Positions 15,855-22,439 of a DNA stretch of 33,539 nt are shown here, piece by piece. How positions within the stretch are numbered: the stretch's first letter is position 1; each line of letters begins with the position of its first letter. This stretch comes from CAG-791 sp963591995. Lineage in GTDB: Bacteria > Bacillota > Clostridia > Lachnospirales > Lachnospiraceae. The position numbers and the translations under genes are program-made. The stretch spans positions 1-33,539 of the forward strand of contig CAVAUJ010000025.1 in NCBI GenBank assembly GCA_963591995.1, in the 5' to 3' direction. Below the pieces are notes generated by a model that saw only the letters and a list, made by a program, of their open reading frames with translations, did not search any database and was not told the DNA's origin.

Positions 15855-15975
15855 AGCATAGGATCAGGCACGTGCGGCACCGCAGGCGGGTTTGCACGGG
15901 CTCACATCGGAGAATCCGCCCGTTCGGACTTCTCCTCACACAGTCGCAGGCAGGCTGCGGCACAGAAAGGATAAT

Positions 15976-17409
15976 ATGGCACAAGACAGATACGTAAGTC
16001 CCCTTTCCACACGTTACGCCAGCAGGCAGATGCAGTATATCTTCTCGCCGGAGAAGAAGTTCCGTACCTGGAGGAGACTCTGGATTGCGCTCGCCGAGAC
16101 GGAAAAAGAGCTGGGCCTTCCCATCACGCAGGAGCAGATCGACGAGCTCAAGGCCAATGCGGACAACATCAACTACGAGGAAGCGGCGGCACGGGAAAAG
16201 GTGGTCCGCCACGATGTCATGAGCCACGTATATGCCTACGGCCTGCAGTGCCCGAAGGCAAAGGGCATCATTCATCTGGGAGCGACCAGCTGCTACGTGG
16301 GCGACAACACCGATATCATCGTGATGCGGGATGCGCTGCAGCTGGTCCGCAGAAAGCTGATCAACGTGATCGCCGCGCTTGCGAAATTCGCAGAGGAGTA
16401 CAAGGATCAGCCGACGCTGGGCTTTACGCATTTCCAGCCGGCGCAGCCGACCACCGTCGGAAAGCGGGCGAGCCTTTGGCTGAATGAGTTCGTGCTGGAT
16501 CTGGAGGAGGTAGAGCACACCCTCTCCCAGCTCAGGCTCCTGGGCAGCAAGGGCACCACGGGAACCCAGGCATCCTTCCTGGAGCTGTTCGACGGCGACA
16601 TGGAGAAGGTGGACCGGCTGGATCCCATGATTGCGGAGAAGATGGGCTTTGCCGCCTGCTATCCGGTATCCGGGCAGACCTATTCCCGGAAGGTGGACAC
16701 CTTCGTTCTGAATACACTCGGCGGCATCGCGGCCTCCGCCATGAAAATGGCGACGGACATTCGGCTCCTGCAGCATCTGAAGGAGGTGGAGGAGCCCTTT
16801 GAGAAGACGCAGATCGGCTCGTCTGCCATGGCATATAAGAGAAATCCCATGCGCTCGGAGAGAATCTGCTCCCTTTCCCGCTATGTGATGGTGGATGTAT
16901 TGAACCCCGCCATTACCTCCGGGACGCAGTGGTTTGAGAGAACCCTGGACGATTCCGCCAACAAGCGCCTCTCGGTTCCGGAGGGCTTCCTTGCCATTGA
17001 CGGCATCCTGGATCTGTGCATCAACGTGACGGACGGACTGAAGGTATATCCGAAGGTGATTGAGAAGCACCTTGCGGCGGAGCTGCCCTTCATGGCGACG
17101 GAGAACATCATGATGGACGAGGTGAAGCTGGGAGGCGATCGTCAGGAATACCACGAAGCCATCCGCGAGCTCTCCATGCAGGCCGGACGCCGCGTCAAGG
17201 AGGAAGGACTGGACAACAACCTGCTGGATCTGATTGCCGGGGATGCGCGCTTCCACAAGACAAGGGAGGAGCTGAACCGGTACATCGATCCGCATAAATT
17301 CGTGGGCTGCGCACCGCATCAGGTGGAAAAATACCTGAAGGAGGTCATCCATCCCATTCTGGAGGCCAACAAAGAGGTTCTGGGCGTAACGGCCGAGATC
17401 AATGTATAA
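15976..17409 (+). CDS. purB: Adenylosuccinate lyase
   Basis: PurB cleaves fumarate from SAICAR and from adenylosuccinate in purine synthesis. At 477 aa it is the long form. Typical blocks: VSPLSTRYAS at the N-terminus, VVRHDVMSHVYAYG, IIHLGATSCYVGDNTD, TLGFTHFQPAQPTTVGKRA, GTTGTQASF, and the fumarate-lyase signature GSSAMAYKRNPMRSE. The C-terminal helical domain is complete (HEAIRELSMQAGRRVKEEG). An upstream ATG at 15892 would add 28 residues with no similarity; ATG 15976 has AAAGG 5 bases before it and is the start. purA follows after 149 bases and acts in the same branch, IMP to AMP. Confidence 0.96.
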   Translation: MAQDRYVSPLSTRYASRQMQYIFSPEKKFRTWRRLWIALAETEKELGLPITQEQIDELKANADNINYEEAAAREKVVRHDVMSHVYAYGLQCPKAKGIIHLGATSCYVGDNTDIIVMRDALQLVRRKLINVIAALAKFAEEYKDQPTLGFTHFQPAQPTTVGKRASLWLNEFVLDLEEVEHTLSQLRLLGSKGTTGTQASFLELFDGDMEKVDRLDPMIAEKMGFAACYPVSGQTYSRKVDTFVLNTLGGIAASAMKMATDIRLLQHLKEVEEPFEKTQIGSSAMAYKRNPMRSERICSLSRYVMVDVLNPAITSGTQWFERTLDDSANKRLSVPEGFLAIDGILDLCINVTDGLKVYPKVIEKHLAAELPFMATENIMMDEVKLGGDRQEYHEAIRELSMQAGRRVKEEGLDNNLLDLIAGDARFHKTREELNRYIDPHKFVGCAPHQVEKYLKEVIHPILEANKEVLGVTAEINV

Positions 17410-17437
17410 CGGCGGGGGAGCCATTCCGGCGCGGGTA

Positions 17438-17446
17438 TGATATACT
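17438..17446 (+). promoter_or_regulatory. Possible extended -10 promoter of purA
   Basis: TGATATACT fits an extended -10 (TGn plus TATACT) in the purB-purA gap. The -35 is poor. No purine riboswitch or PurR-like box is evident. About 110 bases of leader would precede the purA ATG. Confidence 0.45.
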
Positions 17447-17558
17447 ACCACGGGTTGCAATAAAGATACCGATACGGTTCGTCCGCGAAGGGAGAGCTCG
17501 GCGGAGCCGATCTGCAGCGGACGGACACAGCAGGACACCTTTTGTGAAGGAGGATGCT

Positions 17559-18854
17559 ATGGTCAAAGCGGTTGTTGGTGCGAATTGGGGCGACGAAGGA
17601 AAAGGAAAGATCACGGATACGCTGGCGGATTCCGCGGACGTGGTGATCCGTTTTCAGGGCGGAGCCAATGCGGGACACACCATCGTCAATTCATACGGTA
17701 AGTTCGCGCTGCATCTGATGCCGTCCGGCGTCTTCCATTCGAACATCATGAACATCATCGGAAACGGCGTCGCCTTTGACATCGACAAGTTCGTCGGTGA
17801 GCTGGCGGACATCGAGTCCAAGGGGGTGCCGCATCCGCAGCTGATGGTGTCGGACAGGGTGCAGGTCCTGATGCCGTACCACATTGCCTTTGACACGCTG
17901 GAGGAGGCGAGACTGGCCGGCAAGAGCTTTGGCTCCACCAAGTCGGGCATTGCGCCCTTCTATTCCGATAAGTTTGCCAAGATCGGGTGGCAGATCAACG
18001 AGTTCTATCAGGAGGACGAGGTCCTGCGGGAGAAGATTGCCCGCATTGCCGAGATAAAGGATGCCCTGCTGGTGCATCTCTACCACACCGAGCCGCTGGA
18101 TCAGGAAGGCCTGCTGCAGTGGATCAAGGAGCGCCGGGATAAGGTAAAGCCTTATCTCGGAAATGTTTCCCTGTATCTGGAGAAGGCATTAAAGGAAGAG
18201 AAAACCGTGCTCCTGGAGGGGCAGCTGGGCACCATGAAGGACCCGGACCACGGAATTTATCCGATGGTGACCTCGTCCTCCCCGCTTGCCGGCTACGGCG
18301 CCATCGGCGCAGGCATTCCGCCTTATGAAATCCGGCAGATTGTCGTTGTGTCCAAGGCCTATTCCTCTGCCGTAGGTGCCGGGGAGTTCGTCTCCGAGGT
18401 GTTCGGAGAGGAGGCTGTGACGCTGCGCAACCACGGCGGCGACGGCGGCGAGTACGGTGCGACGACGGGACGTCCGAGACGGGTCGGCTGGTACGACTGC
18501 GTGGCATCCAGATACGGCTGCCGCCTGCAGGGCTGCACCGATGTTGCCTTCACCGTGCTGGATGACCTTGGCTATCTGGATGAGATTCCGGTGTGCGTTG
18601 CCTATGAGCTGGACGGGAAGGAGATCACGGAATTCCCGGTGACGAAGGATTTGGCGCGGTGCAAGCCGGTATACAGGATCATGCCCGGCTGGAAGTGCGA
18701 TATCCGCGGCATCCGGCATTTCGAGGAGCTGCCGAAGGAGGCACAGGATTACGTGAACTTCATCGAGGAGCAGCTGGGATATCCGATCACCATGGTATCC
18801 AACGGCCCCGCAAGGGACGATATCATCCACCGCAAGAGCCCGCTGCAGCATTGA
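17559..18854 (+). CDS. purA: Adenylosuccinate synthetase
   Basis: PurA joins aspartate to IMP with GTP, giving adenylosuccinate, which PurB then cleaves to AMP. The 431-aa length is the norm. The N-terminus VVGANWGDEGKGKITD is the GTP phosphate loop, and GGANAGHTIV contains the catalytic His. Further blocks include LHLMPSGVFH, IGNGVAFD, LEGQLGTMKDPDHGIYPMVTSSSPLAGYGAIGAG, and GEYGATTGRPRRVGWYD at the C-terminal part. GTG 17544 is in frame, but AAGGAGG at 17547-17553 lies 5 bases before ATG 17559, which fixes the start. One small oddity is LLEGQLGTMKD, where many PurA proteins have LFEGAQGTLLD. Confidence 0.97.
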   Translation: MVKAVVGANWGDEGKGKITDTLADSADVVIRFQGGANAGHTIVNSYGKFALHLMPSGVFHSNIMNIIGNGVAFDIDKFVGELADIESKGVPHPQLMVSDRVQVLMPYHIAFDTLEEARLAGKSFGSTKSGIAPFYSDKFAKIGWQINEFYQEDEVLREKIARIAEIKDALLVHLYHTEPLDQEGLLQWIKERRDKVKPYLGNVSLYLEKALKEEKTVLLEGQLGTMKDPDHGIYPMVTSSSPLAGYGAIGAGIPPYEIRQIVVVSKAYSSAVGAGEFVSEVFGEEAVTLRNHGGDGGEYGATTGRPRRVGWYDCVASRYGCRLQGCTDVAFTVLDDLGYLDEIPVCVAYELDGKEITEFPVTKDLARCKPVYRIMPGWKCDIRGIRHFEELPKEAQDYVNFIEEQLGYPITMVSNGPARDDIIHRKSPLQH

Positions 18855-18889
18855 GAAACCGGCTCCGCTGACCCGGTACATCGATTATT

Positions 18890-18938
18890 AAATAACCGGC
18901 CTGACTAACAAGTCCTGCGTTAGTGGGCCGGTTATTTT
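18890..18938 (+). terminator. Rho-independent terminator of purA
   Basis: AATAACCGGCC, a 2-base mismatch and ACTAAC (up to 18909) pair with GTTAGT and GGCCGGTTATT (from 18919), with a 9-base loop and TTTT at the end. The A-run on the left and T-run on the right make it a strong hairpin, possibly bidirectional. It lies 36 bases after the purA stop. Confidence 0.9.
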
Positions 18939-18960
18939 GCGAACGAAAAGGAATCCGGAA

Positions 18961-19605
18961 ATGATTCGTATTGCATCGGAAGAGGACGCGGCAGAGCTTC
19001 TGGAGATCTACCGTCCTTATGTGGAGAACACAGCCATCACCTTTGAATATACCTGCCCCTCCGAGGCGGAATTCCGGGAGAGAATCCGGAACACCCTGCA
19101 GTTCTATCCGTATCTGGTGGAGGAGCAAGAGGGCGTGATCCGGGGCTACGCCTATGCAGGAGCCTTTCAGAAGAGAGCGGCCTACCGCTGGGCGGCGGAG
19201 ACCTCCATCTATGTGCGGCAGGACATTCACGGGAAGGGGATCGGAAGAGAGCTATATGCCGCGCTGGAGAAGGCGCTGCAGCTGCAGGGGGTTCGCAATG
19301 CGGAGGCGTGCATTGCGGCTCCGCGGGGAAGAGACCCGTATCTTACGGACAACAGCATCGGATTTCACGGACATCTGGGATATCGGATGGCAGGACGCTT
19401 CGAACAATGCGCGTATAAATTCGAGCGCTGGTATGACATGGTCTGGATGGAAAAGCGGATCGGAGAGCACCCGGCAATGCCGGAAGTCACACCGGCGGTG
19501 CGGGGCTTTGGGCAGGTGCAGGAGCAATTCCGGAAGTGGGCGCAGCAGCAGGACCGGCGCCCGGACATTTGCGGCAGCAGGAACAGACGAACAGAAAGTG
19601 AATGA
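18961..19605 (+). CDS. GNAT family N-acetyltransferase (phosphinothricin acetyltransferase-like)
   Basis: This 214-aa protein is predicted to transfer acetyl from acetyl-CoA to an amino group of a small molecule. The N-terminus MIRIASEEDAAELLEIYRPYVENTAITFEY and the acetyl-CoA loop DIHGKGIGRELYAALE are typical of the Pat/Bar/methionine sulfoximine acetyltransferase branch, as is FHGHLGYRMAGRF. The real substrate is unknown. About 30 residues beyond the fold form a polar, Gln/Arg-rich tail. ATG 18961 has AAGGA 8 bases upstream; the frame opens earlier at TTG 18937 inside the purA terminator, which is unlikely. The exporter gene starts 7 bases after the stop, so the two are probably co-transcribed. 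Confidence 0.85.
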   Translation: MIRIASEEDAAELLEIYRPYVENTAITFEYTCPSEAEFRERIRNTLQFYPYLVEEQEGVIRGYAYAGAFQKRAAYRWAAETSIYVRQDIHGKGIGRELYAALEKALQLQGVRNAEACIAAPRGRDPYLTDNSIGFHGHLGYRMAGRFEQCAYKFERWYDMVWMEKRIGEHPAMPEVTPAVRGFGQVQEQFRKWAQQQDRRPDICGSRNRRTESE

Positions 19606-19612
19606 ACGTTAA

Positions 19613-20500
19613 ATGAACATTATGGAAGTGATAGTGGAATCCCTCGCGGATGCCGTTATGGATACCCTGAAACTGATTCCGTTTCTCTTTGTCACCTACC
19701 TGGTGATGGAGGCCCTGGAACGGCATACCGAGGAGAAGTCGCAGGAGCTGATCCGCAGGGAGAACGTCGGCCCCTTCGGACCGGTGCTGGGCGGCCTCGT
19801 CGGCATTGTGCCGCAATGCGGCTTCTCGGCGGCAGCTGCGAGCCTTTTCTCCGGCGGCGTCATCTCTCTGGGGACGCTCCTTGCGGTCTTTCTGTCCACC
19901 TCGGATGAGATGCTGCCCCTGTTCATCTCGGCCAAGATGCCGATGCTGCAGATGGTGAAGATCCTGGCCACCAAGGCCGGAATTGCCGTTGTGACCGGAA
20001 TGGCGGCAGACTTCATCCTCCATCATGTCCGCACCCTGCGGGGAGAGCACCATATCCACGATCTGTGCGAGCAGGAGCATTGCGGCTGTGAAGAAGAGGA
20101 GGGCAGCATCTGGGCATCTGCCCTCGTGCACACCTTGCACATCACCGTCTTCGTGTTCCTCATTACGCTCGTCCTGACATTGGTGGTCGAGGGCTTCGGG
20201 GAGGAGGCGGTCCGCGGCCTTCTGACGGGACATCCGACCGCCGGGGTCTTCCTGTCCTGTCTGGTCGGCCTGATCCCGAACTGCGCATCCTCCGTGATGC
20301 TCTCGCAGCTGTATCTGGACGGTCTCATGGAAGCGGGACAGATGCTGTCGGGACTCCTGGTGAGCTCCGGCGTCGGCCTTCTGGTCCTCTACCGCACCAA
20401 TTCGCACCACCTGAAGGAAAACCTGCAGGTGACGGCGCTCCTCTACGTGCTGGGCGTTGCCTGGGGGCTGGTGCTCACCGCGGCAGGCGTGCAATTCTGA
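19613..20500 (+). CDS. Predicted heavy-metal/arsenic or manganese exporter (ArsP_2-like)
   Basis: This 295-aa integral membrane protein resembles the putative 10-TM heavy-metal exporter family, often annotated as arsenic efflux or putative manganese transporter. The two halves repeat a membrane motif: GLVGIVPQC (61-69, then GFSAAAASLF) and CLVGLIPNC (216-224, then ASSVMLSQLY), each a Pro-x-Cys in a re-entrant-like segment, suggesting an internal duplication. Between them lies a hydrophilic loop rich in His, Cys and Glu (about residues 137-164: HHVRT, EHHIHDLCEQEHCGCEEEE), a likely metal-binding site. Metal specificity cannot be read. The ribosome site is weak; ATG 19622 is an alternative start. 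It is 7 bases after the GNAT gene. No yybP-ykoY-like riboswitch is seen. Confidence 0.8.
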   Translation: MNIMEVIVESLADAVMDTLKLIPFLFVTYLVMEALERHTEEKSQELIRRENVGPFGPVLGGLVGIVPQCGFSAAAASLFSGGVISLGTLLAVFLSTSDEMLPLFISAKMPMLQMVKILATKAGIAVVTGMAADFILHHVRTLRGEHHIHDLCEQEHCGCEEEEGSIWASALVHTLHITVFVFLITLVLTLVVEGFGEEAVRGLLTGHPTAGVFLSCLVGLIPNCASSVMLSQLYLDGLMEAGQMLSGLLVSSGVGLLVLYRTNSHHLKENLQVTALLYVLGVAWGLVLTAAGVQF

Positions 20501-20527
20501 GGAAGCCGCACAGATAATGACCGTAAT

Positions 20528-20556
20528 NNNNNNNNNNNNNNNNNNNNNNNNNNNNN
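20528..20556. other. 29-base run of N between convergent genes
   Basis: This is undetermined or masked sequence between the exporter end and the aldo/keto reductase end. A terminator T-tract could be hidden here, since a hairpin stem lies right beside it. Confidence 0.95.
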
Positions 20557-20558
20557 GA

Positions 20559-20588
20559 CCGGGAAGCCCCCGAAAAGGCGCTTCCCGG
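20559..20588 (-). terminator. Probable terminator stem of the aldo/keto reductase gene
   Basis: CCGGGAAGC (20559-20567) and GCTTCCCGG (20580-20588) form a perfect 9-bp stem with a 12-base loop, 24 bases past the minus-strand stop. The T-tract expected on the minus strand would fall in the run of N, so termination is likely but cannot be confirmed. Confidence 0.6.
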
Positions 20589-20612
20589 CGAGGCATTCCT
20601 GACGAGGAAGTT

Positions 20613-21722
20613 CTATGCGTGCTCGAATTCCTTCGCGACATCCTCGAGGAGCTTGCGGATGGGCAGATGCTGCGGACAGACCTTCTCACATTTGCCGCAT
20701 TTGATGCAATCGGAGGCTCTGCGGCCGGGGGCGGTGTGGACCTCCTCATAGTAATAGTCGGCATTCCAGTCATGATGGATCTGCTTGGTATTCATGATGG
20801 CGAAGAGATCCGGAATGGAAATGTGCCGGGGACATCCGTCGGTGCAATAGCGGCAGGCGGTGCAGGGGATGAGATCCTTGCTCGCGAAAATCTCCTGCAC
20901 CCTTCGAACGGCGGCCTGCTCCTTCTCATCCAGCGGACGAAAATCCTTCATGAAGCCGATGTTGTCCTGCATCTGCTCCATATTGCTCATGCCGGAGAGG
21001 ACCATCATAACGCCCGGGAAGCCGGCGGCGAAGCGAATGGCGTAGCTGGCATTGCTCCCGCCGTTTAAGTCCCGGAGCACCTTGTCGGCGGGCATCGGCA
21101 GATTGACAAGATTCCCGCCCTTTACAGGCTCCATGATGATGACCGGCTTGTTGTATTTGCGGCAGACCTCGTAGCACCGGCGGCTTTGCACGGCGGGATC
21201 CTCGTAATCCACGTAGTTGAACTGAATCTGTACCACTTCGATTTCCGGATAATCCGTCAGAATCTGCTCCAGCACCTCAGCCTTATCATGGAAGGAAATG
21301 CCGACGTGGCGGATTTTGCCCTCGGCCTTGAGGGCAAAGGCGGTCTCATAGGCACGGCATTCCTTGTAATGCCCGTAATTCCCGGCGCCCTGGGCGTGCA
21401 TGAGATAGAAGTCCAGATATTCCACGCCGCAGGCCTCGAGCTGGGACCGGAAGAACGGGCGGATGTCCGCCTCCGTCTGAAAATAGCTGGCTGTGAGCTT
21501 ATCCGTGAGAATGTAGCGATCTCTGGGATAACGCTTCACCAGACACTCCCGCAGTGCCGTTTCACTCCGCTCCTGAATATACCCGTGCGCGGTGTCAAAA
21601 TAATTGAAGCCCGCATCCAGAAAGGCATCCACCATCTCACAGGTCTGTTCGCAGTCGATCTCCCCGTCCTTCATGGGAAGACGCATAAAGCCGAAGCCGA
21701 AATTCTTCTTGATTCGATCCAT
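20613..21722 (-). CDS. Aldo/keto reductase with C-terminal 4Fe-4S ferredoxin domain
   Basis: This 369-aa predicted NAD(P)H-dependent oxidoreductase has the aldo/keto reductase barrel (about residues 1-270): GFGFMRLP, NYFDTAHGYIQERSE with the catalytic Asp and Tyr, YILTDKL with the Lys, and LMHAQG with the His. The C-terminal domain has two cysteine clusters, CTACRYCTDGCP and CIKCGKCEKVCP, the pattern of two 4Fe-4S sites, although the first deviates (GCP then RHIS). Many anaerobe enzymes of this type exist and their substrates are mostly unknown. AGGAGG (minus strand, 21733-21728) lies 5 bases before ATG 21722; an in-frame GTG at 21725 is less likely. It diverges from the marR operon. Confidence 0.92.
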   Translation of the reverse strand: MDRIKKNFGFGFMRLPMKDGEIDCEQTCEMVDAFLDAGFNYFDTAHGYIQERSETALRECLVKRYPRDRYILTDKLTASYFQTEADIRPFFRSQLEACGVEYLDFYLMHAQGAGNYGHYKECRAYETAFALKAEGKIRHVGISFHDKAEVLEQILTDYPEIEVVQIQFNYVDYEDPAVQSRRCYEVCRKYNKPVIIMEPVKGGNLVNLPMPADKVLRDLNGGSNASYAIRFAAGFPGVMMVLSGMSNMEQMQDNIGFMKDFRPLDEKEQAAVRRVQEIFASKDLIPCTACRYCTDGCPRHISIPDLFAIMNTKQIHHDWNADYYYEEVHTAPGRRASDCIKCGKCEKVCPQHLPIRKLLEDVAKEFEHA

Positions 21723-21760
21723 CACAACCTCCTGTATTCTGATGTTCTGTTTCTGTATCC

Positions 21761-21791
21761 ACTATACGCCATAGAGCTCACTTCAAGTCAA
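21761..21791 (-). promoter_or_regulatory. Possible promoter of the aldo/keto reductase gene
   Basis: On the minus strand TTGACT (21791-21786) and TATAGT (21766-21761) are near consensus, but the spacer is 19 bases, which is long. It is the best candidate in this gap, 38 bases before the start codon. Confidence 0.4.
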
Positions 21792-21841
21792 GAGATGACG
21801 CTCTGCCTTTGGATTTTATGGAAAAGACAGAAATTCACGGC

Positions 21842-21870
21842 TTGACTTTATGTAGCATGCTACACATAAT
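21842..21870 (+). promoter_or_regulatory. SigA-type promoter of the marR-ABC exporter operon
   Basis: TTGACT (21842-21847), a 17-base spacer and CATAAT (21865-21870) give a near-consensus promoter. The spacer holds one complete operator palindrome, and the predicted start (about 21877) lies in the second. The leader to the GTG start is about 35 bases. Confidence 0.8.
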
Positions 21871-21885
21871 ATGTAGCATGCTACA
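21851..21885 (+). promoter_or_regulatory. Twin MarR operator palindromes
   Basis: TGTAGCATGCTACA, a perfect 14-bp palindrome, occurs at 21851-21864 and again identically at 21872-21885. Centre-to-centre distance is 21 bp, two turns of the helix, so two dimers would bind the same face. The first sits in the -35/-10 spacer and the second over the start site. Position and symmetry point to autoregulation by the MarR protein encoded 28 bases downstream. Confidence 0.85.
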
Positions 21886-21912
21886 TAAAAACGAGAGAGA
21901 AGAGGAGGAAGC

Positions 21913-22395
21913 GTGGAGAGCAAATGCGATAAATGCGATAAATGCGAAAGAAGCTTTGAAAAGGCGCCGCTCGGCTATAAATTCAAGCGGATCAACGAAA
22001 TGTTCAAGGCGAGAATGAACGAGGATATGAAGCGCAACGGGCTGACCTTTTCCCAGAATGAGATTCTGTTCTATCTGACCAAGAACCGGGACCACGAGGT
22101 GAGCCAGCAGGAAATCTGCGATGCGCTGCAGGTGGCGCACCCGACGATCATCGGCCTGCTCAACCGGATGGAGGAGAAGGGGCTGGTGAAGCGGACGGTG
22201 AATCCTGCCAACCGAAGGAAGCGCTGCATCGTCCTGACGGAAAAGGCGGAGGAGATCATGCTGCAGACAAGAGAGCGGAGGGATCGCAATGACCGTCTCA
22301 TTGTCAGCAACCTGTCCGAGGAGGAGCAGAGAACGCTGAACCGCCTGCTGACGAAGATCTATGACAACATGCAGGACGAATCGTTCTGGAAATAA
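21913..22395 (+). CDS. MarR family transcriptional regulator with Cys-rich N-terminus
   Basis: This 160-aa winged-helix repressor is predicted to control itself and the ABC exporter genes that follow. The core is standard MarR: GLTFSQNEILFYL, VSQQEICDALQVAHPTIIGLLNRMEEKGLVKR (helix-turn-helix and recognition helix) and the wing NPANRRKRCIVLTEKAEE. The start is GTG 21913, with GAGGAGG 5 bases upstream. Before the core is MESKCDKCDKCERS, in which Lys-Cys-Asp/Glu is repeated three times. It is encoded by a 9-bp tandem repeat (AAATGCGAT, 21922-21948). The three evenly spaced cysteines could bind a metal or sense oxidation. The ligand is unknown. Confidence 0.92.
   Translation: MESKCDKCDKCERSFEKAPLGYKFKRINEMFKARMNEDMKRNGLTFSQNEILFYLTKNRDHEVSQQEICDALQVAHPTIIGLLNRMEEKGLVKRTVNPANRRKRCIVLTEKAEEIMLQTRERRDRNDRLIVSNLSEEEQRTLNRLLTKIYDNMQDESFWK
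21922..21948 (+). repeat. Three tandem 9-bp units in the marR N-terminus
   Basis: AAATGCGAT at 21922-21930 and 21931-21939, then AAATGCGAA at 21940-21948. Each unit encodes Lys-Cys-Asp or Lys-Cys-Glu. Copy number could vary by slippage without breaking the frame. Confidence 0.85.
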
Positions 22396-22422
22396 GAGAT
22401 GATTGCAAAAGAGATGATTGCA
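22394..22422. repeat. 15-bp-period direct repeat between marR and the exporter gene
   Basis: AAGAGATGATTGCA occurs at 22394-22407 and 22409-22422, overlapping the marR stop and filling most of the 44-base gap before the next ATG. It looks like a tandem duplication by slippage; no function is evident. Confidence 0.75.
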
Positions 22423-22439
22423 CATAAGAGGTAGGAAGT

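Noticed and set aside
17410..17558. Possible purine riboswitch or PurR box before purA
   Set aside because: I could not find a purine-riboswitch-like three-stem core or a PurR box pattern; only a weak promoter is visible.
19487..20773. Minus-strand open frame of 428 codons across the exporter gene and the run of N
   Set aside because: It depends on translating N bases and is antisense to a clear membrane protein; its own sequence looks like a His/Gln/Arg-rich shadow.
21809..22018. Plus-strand ORF of 69 codons over the marR promoter
   Set aside because: It runs through the -35, both operators and the marR start in another frame and has no ribosome site.
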